Assembly: GCA_002751075.1 (NCBI GenBank)
Contig: NAOQ01000087.1
Location: 129,541-168,803 of the forward strand
Origin: Ichthyophonus hoferi
Taxonomy: Eukaryota > Opisthokonta > Ichthyosporea > Ichthyophonida > Ichthyophonidae
DNA: 39,263 nt
Reading direction: 5' to 3'
In this document: piece by piece, positions 24,081-36,005 of the stretch
How positions within the stretch are numbered: position 1 is the first letter of the stretch
How the letters are laid out: every line of letters starts with the position of its first letter
Translations under genes and position numbers: made by a program
Notes under the pieces: model-generated
Told to the model about the DNA's origin: nothing
Seen by the model: only the letters and a program-made list of their open reading frames with translations
Database searches by the model: none

Positions 24081-27039
24081 ATGAAGAGGAATGATAGCCA
24101 ACAGAGAGAGACAGGGAAGGCGAGGAAAGGAAGTGAGCATAATGAGGTAGAGATATACAGCTGGAAGTGTAGATGGTTACGATGCCCGGACCAGTTTGAC
24201 AGCGCCCTGCAGGGCTTGCAGCACTGTCTCACGTGTCATGTAGGAAAAGGTAGACCTCGCTACACCTGTTGGTGGGCATTCTGTTATCCAAGGGGTCATG
24301 TGTTCTTGAAGCGACAACATGTAAGTGCACTATAGGAACTATAGGATATGGTTGTGTATGTGTAAGTGTACGCTGGTTACATTTTGTTATGTATGTATAT
24401 GCATATATATAGGTATATATATATGTATATGTATATGTGTAGGTACAGCCATCGGACCATCATATATGTATATATGTATATCCGTGCTACTTTATTTGCT
24501 GATTGGGATAATGTATGTATATGAACACGCCATAGGTCACTTGTCATGTACCTATGCTTATTTAAATTATTTTTCAAATCTTTTTATATATTTCCTCTGA
24601 TCCGTTATATCTATTTGTACAATGAAAATTACACTTAGTATTGTTGGCCATATTATTGTGTTATTGCATATGGTTTTATGTCATTCTGACTATGACTTTG
24701 TTTCTGCATAGTTATATATATATATTGGTACACATGTAGTTATATAGGAAATTCCATATAATACATCTATGCGTATATTAGAATGTATATTCCAGAAGAT
24801 GACAATATTTTGGCTTTGAGAGGTGAATTATTCAATGTGGGTCTATATATATATTCCCTTGTCACCATACGCCTCTACTAGTACATACACACTGATATAC
24901 CATTTCTACCACATATACATACATTGCAGACTATATCACCCTATAACCTATATGGACCTCTACCCACAGTTAGTCAACCATTTACATAGCCTACACCATG
25001 CCCGACCCTATAGTTGTCCCATCTGCGGCAGACCGTTCAGTCGTAAGGATCTCCTGGCTGACCATACGGGTACTCACTGTGCGGTAAAGCCCTTTAAATG
25101 CAGTTATCCAGCCTGTGATGCTATGTTTGCTCACCCACGTTCTGTCGCTAAACACATAAAGAAACGACATCCTACTATGGTAGTAACCACAGTAGCTACA
25201 ATGACCCAGAAAATAAAGAATGACAGAGCCTTGCTCCACCCTGCTATTGCTAACACAAAAAATCTTTCCACTTCCGTATTTTGTTTTTCAGGTCTGCAGT
25301 CTACAGAAAAGAAAAAACGAGGACGGGAAGAGAAACCGACGAATGCCCCTCGCTTGCTAGCGTCTCCTTTCTCACAGTATAGAACAATCATGTGTGACTC
25401 ATATTGTACAAGCGATGGAAAGAGGGATGATGATGATGCCATGGGAATTAAGGACATAGACTACCACCAAGGTGTATGTGAGACCATGCAAGAAAGTGTG
25501 GAAAGTGAGCCCTCTCTGATGATGAGGAATGCCCCTATTAGGCTCTTGCCTACCTGTCATTCTATTGTGCCCAAACATACCAATGCACGTGCGCCGAAGC
25601 AAACCAAACCACGCACAGATACCACAAATACCTCTTTACCATTCAATATTGACCAGCAGTTAGCCCTTCTAGAACCTCCCCACCCACCAGACTGCCTATC
25701 TGTAGCCATACCAATGCCATCTATATCTTTAGATACCAAGGATAACAAGGTCGGCCTGGGTCGGTCCTACAAACATTCTAGATCTTCTCAGACTAATCTA
25801 ATTCATGATCCAATCCGTAATCCGATTGTTAGTGAGGGAATATCATGGAAGCCAACCCCTAGAGGGCCTGGTAATCTCCCTCTAGACCGCATCCTTCAAC
25901 CTAAACCTCCCCTACCCCCTGGGGGTCTATCAGTGCTTACCAATCATATGTCTCTCGGAGTGCACAATATGCAGTATATCACAGACAGATCCAATAATAG
26001 CCAATTAAAATCAAATAATGTAGATGAGTTTTCAATTGATGGCACTGGACGTGAAGATATATTAATATCATCCAATCATACGTTTGATGTTGGTTTCGGG
26101 CCGGGCCGACCGGCCCATCGACCCACAGCTAGTGCGGATGATGAGTTGCTGTCATACTTCTTCGGTACAACGTGGCCTGGTCTAGATTTTAAGGATGATA
26201 TTAGGGCAGATACCGAGATCTCCCTTACCACCAACCCTGGCGGTGTGACTGAGAACTTACACAGTGATGCTATGCAGCAGCCTGACAGCACAGGCACCAG
26301 TGCAAACATAACCGTGAAGGGGAGCACCTACAATGGAAATAAACCTTTCGCAGGTAATGTAGTATATCTTGATAAGACCGGGTTGCTTGGTGATAATAGC
26401 AACGAACAAAGCACTAAGCCAACAGGTATTTACCCAGTGGCAAGGCCACCTGAATCGTGCATATCATTTCCCCCTCTGGGCACATTTGATGGACCTTTAA
26501 ACTTAGAAAACATCAGAATGGAGCCTATGCTGACTAACCGTCCATCATTTGATCATCACCGACAAGGAGGTAGTACAACTACGAGAGTGTGGTCTTTAGC
26601 TAGTATATTGAATGAGACCAATGCCGATGGCATGCGTTCATACACCACCAGCTCTCCCTTATCTGTAGTCAAACCATACCCTCGGCCCCTTAGGTCCACC
26701 CAACAACTGTATGATATGCAATACCATGCATCCTTAGATACATTAACCACCTCCCCCACCTTGGTCGATGGTGGTCCAAGTCAGCATTCTAGTGGGCTAC
26801 CACCATATGTAGTGGCCAATAATATAGATAGTTTGGAGTCTGATTGGGTTTGTGTTAAAGCTCGTGAGAAAAAAAATATGACAGGGATTAATGATGAATG
26901 TAGACCTAGTACAAGTACACCTACAGTAACTAGGCGGCCTTCTATTATTCCATTTGAAAGTTTATTTAAACCAGACAGCACATTACAACTTGCCTCCCCT
27001 CCATTATTAGCCAGCAAGGTCAACCTATTACCTCCCTGA
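24081..27039 (+). CDS. Four-finger C2H2 protein with tandem CWCH2 motif
   Basis: Probable nuclear DNA-binding transcription factor. Exon 1 is 24081-24320 (donor GTAAGT), exon 2 is 24970-27039 (acceptor CCACAG); the junction is phase 0 and falls inside finger 2. The product is 769 aa. Finger 1: C30, C35, H48, H53. Finger 2: C63, C68, H84, H89, with the long C-x15-H spacing seen in GLI finger 2. Finger 3: C96, C99, H112, H116. Finger 4: C124, C129, H142, H147. Fingers 1 and 2 both have C-x-W-x2-C (W32, W65), the paired CWCH2 signature of the ZIC/GLI/GLIS, Rim101/PacC and Zap1 group. The remaining 600 or so residues are Pro/Ser/Thr/Asn-rich without a visible domain. The basic patch KKKRGREEK after the fingers could be a nuclear localisation signal. 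Upstream coding exons cannot be excluded. A frame-keeping stretch at 25180-25299 with splice-like ends may be a retained intron. Confidence 0.85.
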
Positions 27040-27280
27040 ACCTGCCTTGAATGAATACTCATAACATCCTATGTGATTGCTAATGTCTTGTCTACATGTT
27101 TACAGATGATGTTGACTAGAGTGGATAGTTTACTGTGTAAAGAATAATACAACATGTAATTAATTGTATAATAACTAGGTCTATGCTTTGCTTTTGATCT
27201 ACCCGGGTAAAGTCGCCAAGTTAGCTATATATGAAATATATTTAAATTAGCCACATGATTGGCGTTAGACTTTAGTATGA

Positions 27281-27286
27281 AATAAA
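27281..27286 (+). terminator. Candidate poly(A) signal of the zinc-finger gene
   Basis: AATAAA lies 242 nt after the TGA stop at 27039. In such AT-rich sequence an AATAAA is not rare, so this is only the first well-placed candidate. Confidence 0.4.
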
Positions 27287-27746
27287 AAATATCCAATAGC
27301 AAAAATACTATATACTGGCATACACATTATATCTCCATATTTCCGTCTTCACCCACCCCTGTTTTAAGTACGGCTCTAAATGAATGCATTATAGTTAGTG
27401 AAACATTTAACACCTTATGGGTTTGGAATCACCTATGATGGGCCCTTATAGGGCTAAAGGTAGCGATTGAGCGGTGATTTGCACATGCTATTAGACTAAT
27501 ATTCATTAATACTAATCAGATCGATATTAGCGATCGGTGATGTGGTTGAGGTTGTTTCTGCATTAATTTGTATACATAAACACATATGCACGCCAACCTA
27601 AAATATACCAGATATTATAAATAAAGTTTGAAATACTATGTACCTTTTACACAACGGCGTATATATATGCTATTATTATTGCCTCATATATATATAGTCA
27701 TCATAAACGTGCACCAATGTCTAGTATGTTACAGTATATAATGATA

Positions 27747-27838
27747 TCCTATACTATATTTTACTATGGTATACTGTGCTCTACTATGCTATGTCATGTT
27801 ATACTATATCATACTACGCTATACTATGTTATACTTTA
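27747..27838. repeat. Degenerate ACTATG/ACTATAC tandem array
   Basis: About ten imperfect copies of a TACTATR-like unit with spacing near 10 bp run through this stretch, in the convergent intergenic region. It resembles the arrays at 834-1000, 29150-29245 and 31304-31337, which lie in introns or intergenic DNA. Confidence 0.6.
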
Positions 27839-28682
27839 TAAACGATGATATACTCTAATATTATGCTATTAAATATGCCCATAGAACTCAATACAATGTC
27901 AATAGATGCCTGTCGGTCCGGCCAGCAGTATATTATTTTATTAAACATTAACACGCAACAACAGACACTTAAGTAATTAAGTATCAACCATATATATATA
28001 TAATCATTGGCATTATATGATGTAGTTGTCATAGTCGTTACTATTCTTTGAATAATATATATATATAAGTAGGCGTGTGTGTGTACATATATATGTAGAT
28101 ATTATACATGCAAATAAAAATAAATGTTGGGTATAGTATAGTACGGATAATTGCAGTAACAGGTGCTCAGGATTATTTGCCTAAACCATAAATGCGCTGC
28201 TGTTCTTATTTAAGGAATTGACTCATAATTTATTAGATGGAGATGTATGTTATATATGCTATATAGGCATCATAAGCAATGCATACTGCAAGTAAGATAT
28301 AGACAAAGGTGTAGTATATATTCTAGACAACCAGGGCGTATTTTTATCAAATGTGTCATAAAGACAATGTGTGCATGAGTACGTGTTAATATATTATATC
28401 AGACGGGCAAAACCTAATGCATATATATATATATATATAATGCATACTTGAAATCTACTTGTTCATCCTCAACGCATGCAAGGCGTGGTGTATTAGAAGG
28501 ACCTAGTGACTGGCTCAACAACATATATGCCATATGATAAGAAGCAAATGAACTTATACCAACTCACACTACCACAGGTAGGTATTGGTTAAAATGAGCT
28601 CTGCCAATCCTTGTCAATAAAGGCCAGAAAGCTCGTTTATGTTGAATTATAATTGGTACAATATCATATGGTGGCCTTGTCT

Positions 28683-31600
28683 CTATTGGATATTATCACA
28701 CATTCCCTGTAGAAACTCGTGATCCATTGCCTGCTTGGCCGTCCACCGCCTGAAAGAGAAGAAAGCGAGTAAATTATAGGATATAGCTCGTAGTTGCATA
28801 GTGTTTTCCCTTAATTGCAATAACAAAAAGAAAATAAAGGGGTGCCCACTGGATTGTTTTAGAGATGAATGGAATGAAAATGGAGTTGCGTGATAGGCTA
28901 ATGAACGCAAAATTTGGTGTGTATAGCCATTAGGTATAAGGTTTTTTATATATATCTTTTTCTTTATTTATCAACAAGACGATAATAGAAACAATAACTG
29001 AATGAGGTAAGGTAGTATAGGGTCATGATATTAGAGCTAGTGTAATGTGTCATGTAGATTGGTGCAATATCATAGCATAATTATATTTAATGTTACTGTA
29101 TGTGACCAACGTGTATATGTGTATAGTAGGCAGTAGGGTAATAGATGATATGGTATGGTATACTATAATATGCTATAATATACTACGCTAGACGATAATA
29201 TAATATAGTCTAGTATAATACAATATAACACACTACAATATAACACTGTGAAATCATTACTGTTGCTAATAATAATATTAACAAGGAAAGAGCAAGTGAG
29301 GTCTACTGGTCGGTTATAGGATGTCTATGTATATTAATATTATACATGTTATGACGTAATATACATATAATCTGTCATACAACCACGTTCTAGCCCTTAC
29401 TTACTCTTTAGGATCGTAGACCAATAACTTGCTAATGAGATCAAACAGTTGATTGGTCAATGGGTCATCATTTGTCATTTTATATTGCTGCCGTCATATA
29501 TTGTGATATTGTTAGATAGGCTATTGAGTAGATATTATCCAATAGTACAATATAATATATATGTATATATAAACATACATAAAAAAAACATATATGCATA
29601 CATACATAAATACAGATATGCATATATATACATAAATACACACATACATATATATATATATACATACATACATACATATATACACAGACATAACCAATCC
29701 ATCCTACCTCCAAGGGGTGGCAGTTGTCTTTGACAAAGCGAATACTCTCTTCAGTAGAGGCCTGGGCAGGCCAGTTTAACTTAGAGTCTTTAAAGTATTT
29801 CTCCTTCCTATTACCATAACCCAATATCGTGTTAGTATATTGTAGACTGTGTGTATGTACGGGCTAGATAACGCACAATATAGTAGAATGGGATAGGATA
29901 ATAATAGTATCTAGAGGCTAGGTATTGGCTTGCTGTCATGCATTTACCTTGTTTCCAGAACCATATGCATTGGTAAAGGGCCCAGTACTGCTTCCATCAT
30001 AGCTAGATGCTCCATGTTTTCGTGGGTCTGTGGTGGAATAGAACGGTAAGGATAGAGATGTAGAGGGGGAAGGAGAGAGTGCAGAAAAAAAAAAGTAAAA
30101 TGAATATAATAGACATAGAGCGAGAGAGCTATGTATAGTTGTTACCTGAAACAGAGCGTCTCCAGTATACAGTTCGATGAGAATGCATCCGATAGACCAC
30201 ATATCACAGGGGTATGACCACTGTGTCTCTACGAAAAAGGAAGATTGTGAGTATATATGTATATATGTATCTATGTATGTATTGGAGGTAATGCACAGTT
30301 CTGTATATGTCTCTACAATACAACACCCATTCATACGTGTTAATCACATTCCCTAAATCAATTTAAACAAGGAATAGTCCTTCATATATAAAACATCATT
30401 ATGACGTAAAATAAGGATAGGCATAACTTAATCGGGAGTGAACGGTAAATAAAAATCTAAGAAATGTCCATAGTTGCTTCGATTAACTAGAATGACGAGT
30501 GAGCTCAATGTAAGTGTGATGTTGAGATTTTTTTTTGATTTTTTTTTTTAAAATAAGAAATCAACAAGACATAAAAATATATATCAAGACAGACCTTATG
30601 TGCCCTAATGACAAGTACAGATAACAAGAGAGTAACAACAGTGTGATGTTGAAAAATTTTGAAAAAAAAAGGAAAAAAACAACAACAAATAAAACAACAA
30701 ATAGAACGTACCAAGAATAACCTCGGGCGCCCTATAATGCCGTGTAGACACTACACGGGTATGATGTTGATCTTCCCAGGTGGCAGAGCCCAAATCAATT
30801 AGTTGGATGTCGGCTTTATGTAGCTGTAGTACTCGTGCGCGCTGTAGAGTGTAATGATAATAAGTAAGTTAGTGCTATAACAGTCATGTTTACAATTGCA
30901 GTACAGAGCAAGCAGTGTGTTCTATTATGTTGCAATGAATCGTACAAGTCAATAATAAAATACAATCTATATATGTTATACTCTATATAAAAGCAACACA
31001 TCCATACATCCTTAGCTATGTAATAACCACACACATACACACTACGGGATCAATTAGTACATCTTATATATAGGGTACAGTACTAGATATAACAGGAATA
31101 AATGACTTGCATATATGCATATATACTATATATATTATCTATATAATATAAAATATACCCACCTTAGAGCCCTGGTTGGCTTCTACCTCCTCAGCTTTAT
31201 TGGACATGAATAGAATATTCTCGGGCTTTAGGTCCGTGTGTGTAAGTTTAATACTGTGTAGGACTGGGATGGTGACGGTTAGTGTGTGTATGTGTATGTG
31301 CACGTAGCATAGCATAGTACAGTATAGTATAGAATATGTAGATGTCTATGTATATGCTTATAGCACAATATTAACACTAGCTAATGTTTGTACCAAACCA
31401 TACAATACACAATATACATATGCATATATATATATACAAACATAATAAGAGTGATAGTACATACAATGAATGGCACGTATGAGCTGGTAAGCCATAAGCT
31501 GGATCTGATGGACAGGGAAAGGATGGAAATCATTAGCCTTGAGGAAGTCAAACATACTCAGGCCTAGCAGCTGGAACACCATACATACATGGTGTTGATG

Positions 31601-34600
31601 TGTGAAGGATTCACACAGGTGGATGATTTGGCTGTAGAGGGGAGGGGAGGGGTTAGGGTTGGTCTGTATATAGGAAGAGGGAGAGGGAGAGGGAGAGGGA
31701 AAAAGATAAAAGGATGTATATGACCGTTGATAGTAATCAAAGAGATTACTTTATAAGAACTTTTACTTGAGGCAAATAACTGCTGTAATAAGGTATAATG
31801 CAATATTATACGGCTTATACCTTATACACCCATTGTTTTCCCAAACAGCATGCAGTGAAAGGCAGATTAAATAAATTTTCAAGCAGAGAAATTTCAGCAC
31901 TGTGCATATATGGACGGATGTACGTATATACCCACATATAACAACCACACACAAAACATAACAGATAATATATATATAGAGAGAGAGGTATGGTTTGGTT
32001 CTAGTTAAATCTACCACTTACTTCTTGTTTTCAGGGTCGTGCATTTTAATCTTTTCTAAAATATCAATCTCCACTTCCGCTGCGCTGCGATATTTCTCAA
32101 CATTGCGAATAATTTTTATTGCAACGGTTTCATTGGTCACAGTGTTTTTGCAAGCCATGACCTTCCCAAAGGTTCCCTCTCCTAGGGTAGACGTCACCTT
32201 ATCTGTACAGGGCCAGCTACGTGTTAATGCAGTGTGATAGTTGGCTGGTTAAAATTAAAATGCGAGAGTCCGGGAATGAATATGAGGTTAAGGGTGGCCC
32301 ACCGATAGATAAACTATATATAGTATAGTTCATATCTGGGTATTGGTCCCTTCTCAGTGGTTGGAACCACCAAATGTGTCGTCACACATATTGTGATTGG
32401 GCCTGACGTGACCACATGAACTTGATAGTGGTTGGTTCTTTAATTTTACCATAGTAGCCCCACTTACGCAGTGGTTTAAGCTAACCAACCAGAGGTTGAT
32501 AACTGGGTTAATATCATTTAATGTCAACCAGCATTTCACTATTCTTACCTGGGTAAGATAAGACATTATGAATAGTTCCTATATAAAGGGAACTAATGGG
32601 ATGGCTAGTCTAAGCAACGCATAACACACCCACCGGCATTACATTATTGGTAGGCTTCAATCAATATCATGTAATTATAATCTGGTAACCAATATTAACT
32701 TAAGATAAACAGACAATTAAAATTAAAATCAGAATTAAAACTAGAATTGAGCTGGCATTCGGTAATGTGCTATGAAGAACAACGTAACAAGCCAGCCTGC
32801 GCCAGCAGGCAATGTCTCATCTGATCAGGAAAAGGTCATGTGGAAGTCCAGTGGAATATTAACTTTAAAAAATTGCACTTCACCAATGGTATATGAGATA
32901 TTATATTATATAAACCTACCTGCCTATTATTAGTAAAAACATATAGATATAGTGCATATACAAAGATGCGCATTGGACGATAATGATTGATTCCTCAATT
33001 ACTTGATAAAAGGGTTGTGGTTATTATTGGCTGAGATATATATATATATATATATTGTGTATTTACCATATATGGAAGGTGCATCCGACCTTGACCTGGA
33101 GTCAGTTCTGTGACAATGAAGCATTAAATGCTGACAACGGTGTATGACATATAGCCAATAGAAATGCTCATATATCTAGCTCTATATTTATTTTTATATA
33201 GGGATGTAAATATGATCTCCAATCAGATAAAAGAAATCTATACGTCTTACGTAAGTAAGTTCCGTATGTAAAGAATATACCGTTAAATTTAAATTTTAAC
33301 CGTGATAATTAATTAAGTTTAATAATCTTAACTGCTCATCTCGTCTGCCAGAACCTGGAGTCTTAATGAACGTATATGGAGTTTGATTGGCCATTATTAT
33401 AAAAAGCCAGTCAATCACCAAACATGTTCACTTGGAAGTAAAGCATTACTGCCTATTAAAACGTGGTTAGACCATACATACATAAAGATTAAAATGAGTA
33501 TTTACATAAACGTAAACCATAAATAGGCGAGAGCCAAGACAAAATGTTCAATAAACAATAAAGATAACAATAACATACATAGTAAATGTCTATGTATGTA
33601 TGCATGTAATACAGGAGTGATATATATAAAGGGGGGATGGTAGGTGCAACATAAAATAACTGTATACTTAACACCTACAATCATCTCGGATCATATCACC
33701 CTTGCGAACTATCAAGTGTCCATCGGCATCGTCCCCTCTGCCTCCAGCTTCTCTCTTCTCTCTATCAGAATGAGATCCTTTCTCTCGGTCTCTCTTTCTA
33801 CTGTGATCTCTTGGTCTCTCTCTCTCTCTATCACTCTCTCTACTCTTGGCATAGCTCCTATATTTATCACCATCAAATGATTTCCCACTATCCCTAGTCC
33901 ATCCTCTCTCTCTATCTCGAGTCCTTTCCCTGTAGACATCACGGTGGCTCTCTCTATCTCGATCTCTATAATCTCTCTCCCTTGTCCTATCCCTCTGCCT
34001 ATCACGCTCTCTATCTCTTTCTCTATCTCTATCTCTTAAACGGTCCGAATCTCTCCGTCTATAACGGTACGCGAGTCGTTCACGGTCCTTGCCTCGTGGT
34101 TGAGAGCGACTACGTGGGGGAGTTCGACTCCTTATATCATATGGGGCTAACATCTAGGTGTGATATTTTTCCAATCAGTCAATGGGATAATAGTCATTTG
34201 GAATATTATAGGTAGGCCTGGTAGATGATGATAATGCAAGGTGCGACAAAGGAGAGGGGGTTTGTTGCATAGATAACCTTTAAAAAGAGATAAAAGAGAT
34301 ATATAAAAAATATAAAATATAAACAGAAAAGAACATAGAGCATAAACACCAAAACTAGAATAGAAATAGACAGAGGAATACAATAGTATTCTCTCTCTTG
34401 CCATGCACACACTCACACAGTCATCTATTTATAATCATCCTTCGTAAACACCTTCAACGGTTAATCATTTACATTGTAATCTACCGCGATATCTACTTGC
34501 ATTCTATCCCACCTTCAAATATTTCTTTCTCTTTTTCCCTATATTATATCACAATCTTTCTCTGTCTCTTTTTCTTTTTTGTCTTACCATATTCTTGTAC

Positions 34601-35531
34601 ACCCCCTTATCCTCAATCAAAATTTCCTTTGTCTTTGACTTTCTCAAGGCTAAACTGCACAGAAATATTAAAAATACATCATAAACCCCCACATCACCCT
34701 TCTCAGTCAATGACTATAAACATGCTTTACACAGTGGTTCTATTATAGGCCCTCAAACTTACACTTCTATCCATTTGTGTATGCTGGCTCTGCCTTGGTG
34801 TGCGGTATATATAAGGAGTGTAAGTGTGACCAGAGCTATGTCTGGGATAATGATCAGAATTATAGTGATCTGTTGGTTTTGTGTATTCCTCGTCAATTTC
34901 GTAAGAGTTGTTGCCGCCTGTCAAGGGCAAAAAAGTTGTAAGATGTCAATTGTGTAAGAGAGAAATGTATTGATGAGCCGACTTATGTTATATTTCGCTT
35001 TAATATGCATGAAAAAGCAGAATGATATAGACAAATATAATAAAATAATGTTAAAACTATCAATGAAATAATATAAGTACGTTCAATATGTTTGTAACAT
35101 GTACTAAAAGATAAACAGAATAATGATCTTGACAACTGTATATATGGAGTAACGTGAACAAGCCCATAAAACATATAATATTTGTTTTAGATAAACTTTA
35201 AAACAATCAAAAAAGGATAAAATTTGAGATGTAATGCAGCGATGCAGCGTACGTGAATAGGACACAGGAGAGGGTGTGGAAGGGAGGAGAGAGAAAGAGC
35301 ATACAAGAACAATAGCGATAGTGAAATGTTACTATAATTAATGATGACTTTATTTTTATTATGTTTTTTATTTTTCCTGCTTCAAAAATAGAAGATAGAT
35401 ATATAGAAGCAAAACCAGGAAGAAATAGAGAAGGATAAAGATAGAAGTGAAATTATGAATAGATAACGAACTCTACCAAGAAAACGAAGTACGCTGACGC
35501 CCAGTGAACGAATAAAGGTGTTAAAGGACAT
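28683..35531 (-). CDS. LAMMER/CLK-family dual-specificity protein kinase, 12 exons, 558 aa
   Basis: CLK/Doa/AFC/LAMMER kinases phosphorylate SR splicing factors in the nucleus. Exons: 35531-35477, 34917-34763, 34153-33679, 32202-32022, 31631-31465, 31263-31163, 30841-30712, 30228-30146, 30027-29948, 29807-29708, 29487-29405, 28749-28683. All phases agree. Residues about 71-228 form an Arg/Asp/Glu/Ser-rich arm with RDRERD-type repeats, ending [12 protein letters not shown] just before the kinase domain. Kinase landmarks: glycine loop LGEGTFGKV (235-243), K258 in VAIK, catalytic loop HTDLKPEN (353-360, D355), DLG (394-396) where DFG is usual, [21 protein letters not shown], and the LAMMER signature as EHLAMMEA (455-462) where EHLAMMER is usual. 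[16 protein letters not shown] closes the domain. Exon 1 (18 codons) has the least support: it rests on an ATG, a phase-1 GTAGAG donor and fit to exon 2. All catalytic residues are present, so an active kinase is likely. Confidence 0.92.
29150..29245. repeat. Degenerate ACTATAA-type array in a kinase intron
   Basis: Imperfect TATACTATAATATGCTA-like units lie in intron 11 of the kinase gene. The array is similar in style to the one in the convergent intergenic region 1.4 kb away. It contains no coding frame. Confidence 0.5.
29560..29690. repeat. CATA/TA microsatellite in a kinase intron
   Basis: Compound simple repeat of CATA, TATA and TACA units in intron 10 of the kinase gene. Long open frames read through it are repeat artefacts. 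Confidence 0.85.
31675..31700. repeat. (GAGAGG)n purine microsatellite upstream of a 3' splice site
   Basis: Four hexamer units on the plus strand read as CTCCCT on the minus strand. They lie about 43 nt upstream of the acceptor of kinase exon 5, and a second G-rich stretch (31638-31659) sits between. It is the same unit and a similar position to the repeat at 1376-1400. Confidence 0.75.
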
Positions 35532-36000
35532 TGCCCTCCGCAAGGATAAACTAGTACTGTTTCCCCACTCGGCCTTTATTACGTGTACAATACATGTACA
35601 ACATGTATAATATGTATACTTAATACGTAACTACTTTCCTACAACCTCCTCTATCTATCCTTTCCCTCATAATACTTTATGGAAAGTTGGCCGCCCCTCG
35701 GGGTGCAATGTGTGCGCCTATGGAGAATATGCATACCATAGCTTAATATTAAGATTCATGCAATGAGATTTCACGATGTCATGGCATTCACGTGGCTAGG
35801 CGTTAGCAATCATATGCATGATCTTGCGCTATTTTATAAATTATTGAGTTGGGTAGAGGGCTAGACAGAAAAATAATAAAATAGAATGACAAAAGGCAAT
35901 TGGATATATTTTAAAGTTCAAAAGTGCAAAATTATTTCCAGGGCAACAATGACGCAATCAATCCAATTTGAATTAGAGATTACATCAATATTTTTCTTTG

Positions 36001-36005
36001 ATTGG
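36001..36005 (-). promoter_or_regulatory. CCAAT box upstream of the kinase gene
   Basis: The minus strand reads GTGACCAATCA, about 470 nt upstream of the proposed kinase ATG. As with the other sites, motif context is good but distance and abundance make it tentative. Confidence 0.3.

Larger units (their letters stand above)
27040..28682. other. Convergent 3' intergenic region
   Basis: The zinc-finger gene (plus) and the kinase gene (minus) end toward each other here. The stretch holds a candidate poly(A) signal for the former, degenerate ACTATAC-type repeats (27747-27838) and an AT microsatellite flanked by ATGCAT on both sides (28416-28445). I see no supported gene. Confidence 0.7.

Noticed and set aside
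28416-28445. ATGCAT-(AT)n-ATGCAT hairpin-like element
   Set aside because: Any AT run can fold on itself, and the ATGCAT ends are self-complementary by chance. No element boundary or target-site duplication was found.
29449-29824. Long frames on both strands through a CATA/TA repeat
   Set aside because: They are microsatellite translations. Only 29807-29708 on the minus strand is coding, as kinase exon 10.
33712-34005. A second minus-strand open frame overlapping the Arg-rich arm of the kinase
   Set aside because: It is a frame shadow of the RDRERD repeat; only the other frame joins in phase to exons 2 and 4.
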